Of a stretch of 6,516 nucleotides of DNA, positions 1 through 5,432 are shown one piece after another. Positions within the stretch are counted from its first letter, which is position 1. The number at the start of each line of letters is the position of its first letter. The translations under genes were made by a program, and so were the position numbers. Source of the DNA: Myxococcales bacterium (GTDB lineage Bacteria; Myxococcota; Bradymonadia; REDH01). The stretch spans positions 1-6,516 of the forward strand of contig JAGWVZ010000207.1 of NCBI GenBank assembly GCA_018970625.1, given 5' to 3'. A model generated the notes under the pieces. It was given only the letters and a program-made list of their open reading frames with translations, searched no databases and was not told where the DNA came from.

Positions 1-522
1 GGTTGTCCCGTCGAGCAGGTGTCGTGGCTGGATGCTGTGAGTTATGCCAATGCGTTGTCTCGGGCCCATGGGTACAGCGAATGTTATGACAGCAGCGGCG
101 ATGTGCGGGGTGGTGGCAGCATCTATGCGTGCACAGGCTTCCGCCTGCCTACAGAAGCGGAGTGGGAGTACGCGGCCCGCGCTGGAACAACCGGAAGCCG
201 TTATGGTTCGCTGGACCAGGTGGCATGGCATCGTGGGAACAGTAACTCGGAAACGCATGGCGTCGGTGAGCTTCAGCCCAACGCATGGGGTTTGCACGAT
301 ATGCTGGGCAATGTGTGGGAGTGGACGCATGACTGGTACGGCGAGTATGGAGGCTCAGCTGAAGACCCGTCAGGGCCAGCCTCAGGCTCCGCTCGTGGTA
401 TCCGCGGCGGCGGTAGCGGCAGCGGCCCGCCGGATCTGCGTTCGGCATTTCGCCTTTGCAGCGACCCGCTCATGCGCACCAGCATTGGCGTTGGCTTCCG
501 CCTGGCCAGGACAGCGCACTAG
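1..522 (+). CDS. FGE-sulfatase-fold (SUMF1-like) protein, 3' part only
   Basis: The reading frame is open from the first base, so the gene begins upstream; 173 residues and a TAG stop are visible. Family hallmarks appear in order: PVEQVSWLDAVSYANALS (residues 3-20), GFRLPTEAEWEYAARAG (about 40-57), GLHDMLGNVWEWTHDW (about 97-112), RGGG (about 135) and a terminal GFRLAR. These belong to the formylglycine-generating-enzyme/sulfatase-modifying-factor fold. True FGEs carry two active-site cysteines just after the RGGS motif (LCH..YC). Here that stretch reads RGGGSGSGPPDLRSAFR with no cysteine, so sulfatase activation is unlikely and the domain is probably structural or ligand-binding. C28 and a Cys before GFRLP could form a disulfide, which would suit an exported protein. 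The N-terminus, any signal peptide and any fused domain lie outside the window. The fold is certain; the function is unknown. Confidence 0.9.
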   Translation, partial: GCPVEQVSWLDAVSYANALSRAHGYSECYDSSGDVRGGGSIYACTGFRLPTEAEWEYAARAGTTGSRYGSLDQVAWHRGNSNSETHGVGELQPNAWGLHDMLGNVWEWTHDWYGEYGGSAEDPSGPASGSARGIRGGGSGSGPPDLRSAFRLCSDPLMRTSIGVGFRLARTAH

Positions 523-524
523 AT

Positions 525-545
525 CCCGCGATCGGCGGGTTGTTT
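525..545 (+). terminator. possible intrinsic terminator after the FGE-like gene
   Basis: CCCGC (525-529) and GCGGG (535-539) form a 5-bp all-GC stem with a five-base loop, followed directly by TTGTTT (540-545). It begins three bases past the TAG stop. The stem is short and the T-tract is interrupted by a G, so this is a weak but well-placed candidate. It has no T-tract on the other strand, so it would not end transcription of the convergent gene. Confidence 0.4.
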
Positions 546-631
546 CGCAGCAGCTGTTTCCGTTGGGCTCATTATTCCCCTTCGTCGCTTCGCATCGGCC
601 GGGAGCTAATCAACTTCCCCCTACCACCCCC

Positions 632-1852
632 TCACATCCCCACCGACAACTGATAATTCACGCACGTGCTCGCCGCCGTCTCGGCCGTCACCAGAATGGT
701 CAGCACGCCGCCGTCGTTGTTGGCGCCGTCGGTGACGTCAAGGCGGCCTGAGATGCCGTCCGGGTTGGCGAGTAGCACCTCGGCCACTCCGTCGCCTTCG
801 GTAGAGTCGCAGCACCAGCTGAGGTCCTCGAAGATGTTCAGCTCGCCCTGCGCGCACAGCGGCTCGTCGAGGGGGCCCAGAAACTCGTACTCCCACGCGG
901 CGCACAGGAAGAGGGAGCGGTCGGTGCTTCGCAGCTCGACGGATGGCTGCAGCGGGTCGGTGCCGAGCACGTCGATGCCGCGCACGTAGTGCAGGTCGAC
1001 GTCGTCGGCGAGCTGCAGGGCGTCGGTGGCGTCCAGAGGGAATGTATCGGTGTCGTTGAGCTGCCCGAGCAGGCGCACGTCGGGGCGGTCGTCGCACACA
1101 AACTGGTTGCCGTCGCAGCGCCAGATGGCGGGGTCGGGGGTGGTGGCGGCCGCACAGGCGCAGGCGGTGTCGAGCACGGCACCGGGCGGGGTGTCGCACC
1201 CACCGCAGGCGTTGGTACCGCCGCCCTGACACACGACGTCGTTCAGGCCGTCGCACACGTAGCGGCCGCCGCAGGAGCCGCACGGCGCGTTGGGCGCGGC
1301 AGTCAGGGGCGAGCATCCGCCGCAGGCGTTGGGGGTCGACGTGCGGCAGACCACGGCGTCAGCGCCCTGGCAGGCCCACACCGCACAGGCGCCGCCGCAC
1401 GAGGTACCGGGGGTGCTGGCGAGCGGCGCACAGCCACCGCAGGCGTTCGTTCCGGCGCCCACGCAGGTGACACCGACGCCCTGCGTAGCGCATTGCCATT
1501 CGCCACAGCCGTCACCGCAGGGCTGGCCGGGCTGCTGGGCGGGCGCAAGGCAACCCCCACAGGCGGCCTGTTGCGGGGCGGGGCAGGCCGAGCCCGTGTC
1601 GGAGCGCGAGCCGTCGTCGTCGGGGCCCACATCGACACCCTCGTTGTGGTCCTCGCTGTCCGGTGCGGCCGATTCGCGGCAGGTGCCGGCGATGCAGGTG
1701 CCCAGGACACAGTCAAAGTCGCGTTCGCAGCGGCGGTTCTCGTCAAGCCCGGAGTCGTCAAAGCGACAGGCGGTGAACGCCGGGCAGACCGACAGGGCGA
1801 GCCACAACAGCGGGGCGCGCGAGGGCAGATTCTTCACAAATAACAACGTCAT
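632..1852 (-). CDS. Cys-rich NACGGC-repeat probable lipoprotein
   Basis: This is a 406-residue protein of unknown function, probably displayed on the cell surface or outer membrane. From the ATG at 1852, K7 and R12 precede a hydrophobic stretch (13-28) ending in FTA-C29, a lipobox-like lipoprotein signal. A short C..D.DC..G.C...C motif (42-58) follows, then an acidic Asp/Glu/Ser linker (60-88). Four Cys-rich repeats come next (about 97-253), each opening with ACGGC. The C-terminal domain (about 259-406) has five cysteines and ends in CVNYQLSV, reminiscent of pre-peptidase C-terminal (PPC-like) beta domains. Such proteins are familiar from Myxococcota and Bradymonadota, where their role is not established. 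The frame stays open upstream to 2140, but that would overrun the divergent gene and its promoter, and only the 1852 start gives a signal peptide. No Shine-Dalgarno precedes it. The gene runs convergent to the FGE-like gene and divergent from the transporter operon. Confidence 0.85.
   Translation of the reverse strand: MTLLFVKNLPSRAPLLWLALSVCPAFTACRFDDSGLDENRRCERDFDCVLGTCIAGTCRESAAPDSEDHNEGVDVGPDDDGSRSDTGSACPAPQQAACGGCLAPAQQPGQPCGDGCGEWQCATQGVGVTCVGAGTNACGGCAPLASTPGTSCGGACAVWACQGADAVVCRTSTPNACGGCSPLTAAPNAPCGSCGGRYVCDGLNDVVCQGGGTNACGGCDTPPGAVLDTACACAAATTPDPAIWRCDGNQFVCDDRPDVRLLGQLNDTDTFPLDATDALQLADDVDLHYVRGIDVLGTDPLQPSVELRSTDRSLFLCAAWEYEFLGPLDEPLCAQGELNIFEDLSWCCDSTEGDGVAEVLLANPDGISGRLDVTDGANNDGGVLTILVTAETAASTCVNYQLSVGM
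1094..1564 (-). repeat. four tandem ~39-residue Cys-rich protein repeats
   Basis: Within the lipoprotein, ACGGC recurs at residues 97, 137, 176 and 215, giving periods of 40, 39 and 39. The last three copies begin NACGGC. Each unit follows the pattern ACGGC-x2-L/P...C-G...C...(W/Y)-x-C-(D/Q)-G...V-x-C with six or more cysteines, suggesting small disulfide-bonded modules. The last copy diverges most: it has an ACAC in the middle and a longer insert before WRCDG. The similarity is at protein level; I do not see near-identical DNA copies. Confidence 0.85.
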
Positions 1853-1923
1853 GTGTGTACGGGTAGCATACGCGGGTACGCTCGGCAACCGGGCATCCGG
1901 TGAGCGAACGCTGAACAAGAAGG

Positions 1924-1951
1924 TTGCAATCACGGGGTCGCGGCCTAGTAT
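1924..1951 (+). promoter_or_regulatory. sigma70-like promoter for the TPR-Mla operon
   Basis: TTGCAA (1924-1929) and TAGTAT (1946-1951) are separated by 16 bp, close to the -35/-10 consensus. Transcription would start near 1958 and leave a leader of about 24 nt, with AGGAG at 1971-1975 placed 6 nt before the ATG at 1982. It lies in the only sizeable gap upstream of the six-gene run. This is a pattern match only. Confidence 0.5.
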
Positions 1952-1959
1952 GCAAGGCC
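1942..1959. promoter_or_regulatory. inverted repeat over the predicted -10 (possible operator)
   Basis: GGCCT (1942-1946) and AGGCC (1955-1959) are perfect inverted half-sites eight bases apart, enclosing most of the predicted -10 hexamer. A repressor dimer bound here would block the operon promoter. Half-sites this short occur often by chance in GC-rich DNA, so this is a candidate only. Confidence 0.25.
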
Positions 1960-1981
1960 CTACCGGTGACAGGAGCGCGGA

Positions 1982-3067
1982 ATGGCTCGTGCGAGAAGCA
2001 AGCAGACTATGGGACGGCGCCTGACCGGTGTCGTGCTCTGCGTTTTGCTGGCTTCCTGGTCTGGCATGGGTTGCGCGTATCCGTCGCATCGGTGGGGGTA
2101 CGACCGGCAGCTGCTGGCCGCCGACCGCATGGCCGACCACGGGGATTACGAGGGCGCCCGCGCCGCCTACGAGGCGCTGGCGTGGGAGACGGTACGCGAA
2201 GACGATCTTCGATACGTGCGTTTTCGGCTTGCCTATCTGTATGAATTACAGGGCGAATTTGTGCAGGCGATCGAGGCATATACGGCCATTGCTGCCGACC
2301 CGGGCGCCGCGGTGGACCAGTTTCCGGCGCAGGCGCTCTATCGGGTGGGGCGCATTCAGCACGACGAGCTGGGCGAGATCGACTCCGCGTTCGACACCTG
2401 GGACCGTACGATTCTGACGTTCCCAAACTCGGATTTTTCGGAAGACGCGATGACGTCCATCCTTCGCATCTGGCGCCGCGAAGCGAACCGCGACGCGTTG
2501 CTGGGCTGGTTGTCGGAGCGCGCATCGCAGCTGGCGCGCACCGAGATTGGCGACAACCTGCTGTACTGGACAGCGCGGGTGCTGGTGGAGGAGTTCGCGG
2601 ACTACGAGACCGCATTGCCGTTGTTCGTGCGGGTGTACACGGAATATCCGCGCGGTGGTCTCTGGGACGACGCGATGTGGCGTGCGGCAGGGTGTCTGGG
2701 CAGTCTGCAGCGCATCGACGACGAGTACACGCTGCTGGAGTCGTTCGTTGACCGGCGCGAAGTATCGCTGATGGTCGCGGATTACGACTCTTCCTGGTAC
2801 AACGACGCCCTGTACCGCATGGCCGAGATTCATGAGCAGCGGGGAGACACCGATGGTGCCGTGGCGGTATGGACCCGGTTTCTGACGACCTTTCCGCTGT
2901 CGATTGAGGCCGACGACGTCGCGTTCCATATCATGGAGCTCGAAGCGCCGCGCTGCGGACGCGCGACCATGAATGAGTGGATGGCGTATTTGAACGAGGA
3001 GCACCCGGAGTCACGCCATCTGGACGACGCGACCGCCCTGATGGCCAACTGTGGAGGCGCCCGGTGA
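1982..3067 (+). CDS. TPR-repeat protein with signal peptide, probable lipoprotein
   Basis: 361 residues. The N-terminus is strongly basic (MARARSKQTMGRR), then a hydrophobic segment (14-27) leads to SGMGC31, a plausible but weak lipobox because position -3 is Gly rather than Leu. The rest is helical and TPR-like. Units are visible at about 42-67, 80-105, 117-150, 191-224 and 274-306, including LAYLYELQGEFVQAIEAY and ALYRMAEIHEQRGDTDGA, in the style of YbgF or BamD-like envelope proteins. TPRs bind protein partners, so a scaffold role in the periplasm or at a membrane is likely. AGGAG at 1971-1975 supports the ATG at 1982; ATG 2009 (residue 10) is an alternative that keeps the signal peptide. 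The stop overlaps the ATPase 1 start by four bases (GTGA), indicating translational coupling to the transporter genes. Two further cysteines are C325 and C357. The role in transport is inferred from context alone. Confidence 0.88.
   Translation: MARARSKQTMGRRLTGVVLCVLLASWSGMGCAYPSHRWGYDRQLLAADRMADHGDYEGARAAYEALAWETVREDDLRYVRFRLAYLYELQGEFVQAIEAYTAIAADPGAAVDQFPAQALYRVGRIQHDELGEIDSAFDTWDRTILTFPNSDFSEDAMTSILRIWRREANRDALLGWLSERASQLARTEIGDNLLYWTARVLVEEFADYETALPLFVRVYTEYPRGGLWDDAMWRAAGCLGSLQRIDDEYTLLESFVDRREVSLMVADYDSSWYNDALYRMAEIHEQRGDTDGAVAVWTRFLTTFPLSIEADDVAFHIMELEAPRCGRATMNEWMAYLNEEHPESRHLDDATALMANCGGAR
3053..3057 (+). promoter_or_regulatory. Shine-Dalgarno that fixes the ATPase 1 GTG start
   Basis: GGAGG lies 6 nt before the GTG at 3064, inside the last codons of the TPR gene. 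The same frame is open further upstream with an ATG at 2977, but that would add 29 residues ahead of the conserved MlaF N-terminus (VIEVRGVTKYYG). The GTG is therefore the better start. Confidence 0.7.
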
Positions 3068-3795
3068 TAGAAGTGCGCGGCGTCACCAAATATTACGGCC
3101 GAACGGCGGTGCTGAACAATGTGTCCATGGTGGTGCACGAGGGCACGCAGCTGGGCCTGATCGGTCCCGGCGGCGCCGGCAAGACGCTGCTTATCAAGAT
3201 CATGAGCGGTCTGGTAAAGCCGGATGCCGGCAAGGTGTTTGTGGACGGCGAAGAGGTGACGGCGCTGGGTCCGGTAGCGCTGTCGAAGCTGCGCGTGAAG
3301 ATGGGGATGCTGTTTCAGAATTATGCGCTGTTCGACTTCATGACGGTGGAAGAGAACATCGCGTTTCCGCTGCGGCAGAAGAACGAGCTGCCCGATGCCG
3401 AGATTCGGGAGCGTGTGGCGGAAATTCTGAAGGCGGTGGACCTGCCGGGCATTCAGCGGCAGTTTCCGAACGAGCTGTCGGGCGGCATGAAGAAGCGTGT
3501 GACGTTTGCGCGCGCGGTGATTCACGACCCGCCGATTCTTTTTTATGACGATCCGACCGCGGGGTTGGACCCGGTGACGTCGTCGAAGATTTTTATTCTG
3601 CTGGAGCGTCGCCGGAACGAAAAGGGGACGACGTCGGTGGTGATTACCCACGATATTCTGGGCGTGAAGGACATCTGCGACGAGTTTGCGATGCTCGACC
3701 AGGGCCGGCTGATTTTCCGCGGAACGCGCGAGGAGATCGAGAACACAAGGCTGCCTCGGGTGCGGCAGTTCTGGGAAGGGAAGGCTGAACTATGA
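3064..3795 (+). CDS. MlaF-type ABC transporter ATPase 1 (degenerate Walker B)
   Basis: 243-residue nucleotide-binding subunit of an MCE/Mla lipid transporter, acting on the cytoplasmic face of the inner membrane. Visible motifs: Walker A GPGGAGKT (34-41), Q-loop Q85, signature LSGGM (138-142, the usual MlaF form), Walker B ILFYDD (158-163), D-loop GLDP (167-170) and H-loop H196. The residue that should be the catalytic Glu (163) is Asp: codons GAC GAT at 3547-3552 give YDDP instead of the usual DEP. In ABC proteins this change usually marks a slow or non-hydrolysing site. The C-terminus ends soon after RVRQFWEG and lacks the tail present in ATPase 2. The GTG start is chosen on the strong GGAGG and the family N-terminus; it overlaps the TPR stop (GTGA), and its own stop overlaps the permease 1 start (ATGA). 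It aligns without gaps to ATPase 2 from Walker A through the H-loop, so the two are paralogues. The substrate is unknown. Confidence 0.93.
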   Translation: MIEVRGVTKYYGRTAVLNNVSMVVHEGTQLGLIGPGGAGKTLLIKIMSGLVKPDAGKVFVDGEEVTALGPVALSKLRVKMGMLFQNYALFDFMTVEENIAFPLRQKNELPDAEIRERVAEILKAVDLPGIQRQFPNELSGGMKKRVTFARAVIHDPPILFYDDPTAGLDPVTSSKIFILLERRRNEKGTTSVVITHDILGVKDICDEFAMLDQGRLIFRGTREEIENTRLPRVRQFWEGKAEL

Positions 3796-4562
3796 GCCGC
3801 CTCCTTGCTGCCATAGGGACAAGCGCGCTGTCGACCGCGACCGAGCTGGGCGGCATGGTGATGATGCTGCTGCACATCTTTCGCGGCATTTTCACGTGGC
3901 AGATGGACGGCATGGAGACGTGGCGCAACCTGTACAAGGTGGGCGTCAAAAGCTTCCCGATTGTGGTGGTGACCGCGCTGCTGGTGGGCGCGATCATGGT
4001 GATTCAGACGGGTGCGCTGGTGGCTCAGTATGACGCCTATGGCCTGCTGGGCTGGGGCGCCGGGTTCGCGACGTTGCGCGAGGTGGGTCCGATCATGATC
4101 GGCCTCATGTTTTCGGGCCGCGTGGGCGCCAACAACACGGCGGAGCTGGGCACCATGAAGGTGACCGAGCAGGTGGACGCGTTGCGGGCGCTGGCGATTG
4201 ACCCGATGACGTACCTGCTGGTGCCCCGCTTTGTGTCGATTGTGCTGATGATGTTTCTGCTGACGATCGTGGGTGACCTGACGGCGTTGCTGGGCGGTGC
4301 GTTGACCGCGCAGCTGCTGCTTGGTGTCGAGCCGCTGCTGTTCTTCTGGAGTATTGATGAGTACCTGCTGACCGAGGACCTGTTCAACGGCCTGTACAAG
4401 GCGTTCACGTTCGGGTTCGCGATTGCGGTGGTGAGCTGCCACTTTGGTATCACCACCAGTGGTGGTGCCGTGGGCGTTGGCAGGGCGGTGAACGCCTCCG
4501 TCGTAGCCTCGGCGGTGAGCATTTTCGTGCTCGACTACCTGCTTACCTACCTGTTGGGTTAG
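3792..4562 (+). CDS. MlaE-type ABC permease 1
   Basis: 256-residue integral inner-membrane permease of the MlaE/YrbE family, forming the lipid path between the ATPases and the MCE protein. The N-terminal 50 residues look like the amphipathic interfacial region of MlaE. Hydrophobic spans lie at about 54-77, 98-110, 142-175, 205-218 and 235-256. The diagnostic central block is present: REVGP (96-100), SGRVGANNTAELG (108-120), TEQVDAL (125-131), DP (137-138) and LVPRF (143-147). The C-terminal CHFG...GGAVGVGRAVNASVV pattern also matches the family. The ATG start overlaps the ATPase 1 stop by four bases, with AAGG 7 nt upstream. It is a paralogue of permease 2, so the translocation unit is probably a heterodimer, as with actinobacterial YrbE A/B pairs. 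Substrate and transport direction cannot be read from the sequence. Confidence 0.93.
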   Translation: MSRLLAAIGTSALSTATELGGMVMMLLHIFRGIFTWQMDGMETWRNLYKVGVKSFPIVVVTALLVGAIMVIQTGALVAQYDAYGLLGWGAGFATLREVGPIMIGLMFSGRVGANNTAELGTMKVTEQVDALRALAIDPMTYLLVPRFVSIVLMMFLLTIVGDLTALLGGALTAQLLLGVEPLLFFWSIDEYLLTEDLFNGLYKAFTFGFAIAVVSCHFGITTSGGAVGVGRAVNASVVASAVSIFVLDYLLTYLLG

Positions 4563-4573
4563 GAGAAGACGGC

Positions 4574-5425
4574 ATGAGTGAAGATCAGGCGACGATGCAG
4601 GCGGGTGACATGGCTCCTCCGGCCGAGCTGCGCACGGGGTTCATTCACGACGTGGTGGGCGCGTTGGGCGAGCCGGTGCTGCATGTGTACCGCGAGGTCC
4701 GGAACATTCTGGGTCTCATGTTGCTGACGTTCTTTTACACGGTGTTTCGCCGGATTCGCTGGTCGGCCGTGTTCGAGCAGGCGTTCAACGTCGGCAACCG
4801 GTCGTTGTTTTTCATTACGGTGGTTCTGGGCTTTCTGGGCATGATTTTGATTTATCAGTCCGGGTTTCAGGCACAAAAAATCGTTGGCGACCTGCAAATG
4901 TTGGGTGCGCTGTACGTACAGATGCTGTTCCGTGAGTTCGCGCCGACGATTACGGCGCTCATGCTGGCGACGCGGGTGGGCACGGGCATCGCGGCCGAGA
5001 TTGCGTCGATGGTGGTGACCGAGCAGGTGGATGCGCTGCGCATGAACAATGCGGACCCGGTGCAATACCTGGTGGTGCCGCGTTTTATCGCCACGCTGGT
5101 GATGACGGTGGCCCTGTCGTGTGTGTCGCTGGTGGTGGCGTTTACATCGGGGATGATGCTGGGCTGGGGCGCCTTTGGGATCAACCCGTCGACGTTTTAC
5201 AACACGGCCCTGCTGGAGTGGGGCGACCTGATTATCTTTCTGCTGAAGTCGACGGCGTATGGCATTGCGGTGCCCATCATCGCGGCCGAGGCGGGTCTGT
5301 CGGCGTTTGGTGGCAGTGAAGGCGTGGGCTGGGCCACGACCAAGAGTGTGGTGAACGCATCGCTGGCGGTGACGTTCCTGGACTTCATTCTGAGTGGCTT
5401 CGGCTACGTCTTCCTGTTTTCGTGA
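4574..5425 (+). CDS. MlaE-type ABC permease 2
   Basis: 283-residue second MlaE-family permease. It has a longer polar N-terminus (about 1-30) than permease 1, then an interfacial region (31-70) and hydrophobic spans at about 76-96, 123-133, 165-197, 218-240 and 260-282. The family core is REFAP (120-124), TRVGTGIAAEIASM (133-146), TEQVDAL (149-155), DP (161-162) and VVPRF (167-171). The late Cys-containing motif of permease 1 (CHFG) is replaced by AEAG here, although GG..GVG..T..SVVNAS remains. The ATG at 4574 has AGGAG (4561-4565) 8 nt upstream; the gap from permease 1 is 11 bp. ATG codons at residues 8 and 13 are possible later starts with poorer support. With permease 1 it most likely forms a heterodimeric channel whose two halves contact different ATPases. 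That pairing is inference. Confidence 0.92.
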   Translation: MSEDQATMQAGDMAPPAELRTGFIHDVVGALGEPVLHVYREVRNILGLMLLTFFYTVFRRIRWSAVFEQAFNVGNRSLFFITVVLGFLGMILIYQSGFQAQKIVGDLQMLGALYVQMLFREFAPTITALMLATRVGTGIAAEIASMVVTEQVDALRMNNADPVQYLVVPRFIATLVMTVALSCVSLVVAFTSGMMLGWGAFGINPSTFYNTALLEWGDLIIFLLKSTAYGIAVPIIAAEAGLSAFGGSEGVGWATTKSVVNASLAVTFLDFILSGFGYVFLFS

Positions 5426-5427
5426 GG
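5424..5427 (+). promoter_or_regulatory. ribosome binding site for ATPase 2
   Basis: GAGG overlaps the permease 2 stop codon and lies 5 nt before the ATG at 5433. It supports that start over the in-frame ATG at 5394, which would add 13 non-family residues from inside permease 2. Confidence 0.55.
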
Positions 5428-5432
5428 CGTCG

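Noticed and set aside
989..1843. Long plus-strand open frame (284 codons) antisense to the Cys-rich lipoprotein
   Set aside because: It is rich in Ala, Gly, Val and Arg with no recognisable domain and is explained by the GC-rich codon pattern of the opposite gene. The minus-strand product has a signal peptide and regular Cys repeats.
1860..1878. Direct repeat CGGGTA (1860-1865 and 1873-1878) near the lipoprotein start
   Set aside because: Six-base copies in GC-rich DNA are expected by chance, and there is no third copy or other support.
1853..2140. N-terminal extension of the minus-strand lipoprotein to 2140
   Set aside because: It would overlap the TPR gene and its promoter and would bury the signal peptide 96 residues inside the protein.
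2977..3063. Earlier ATG start for ATPase 1
   Set aside because: The added residues have no family match and lie inside the TPR gene. GTG 3064 has GGAGG at ideal spacing.
3543..4442. Long minus-strand open frame (299 codons) antisense to ATPase 1 and permease 1
   Set aside because: It is His/Gln/Arg-rich with no domain, and both plus-strand genes under it are clear conserved family members. The minus-strand frames at 2246-3004, 2830-3651 and 5460-6158 are rejected for the same reason.
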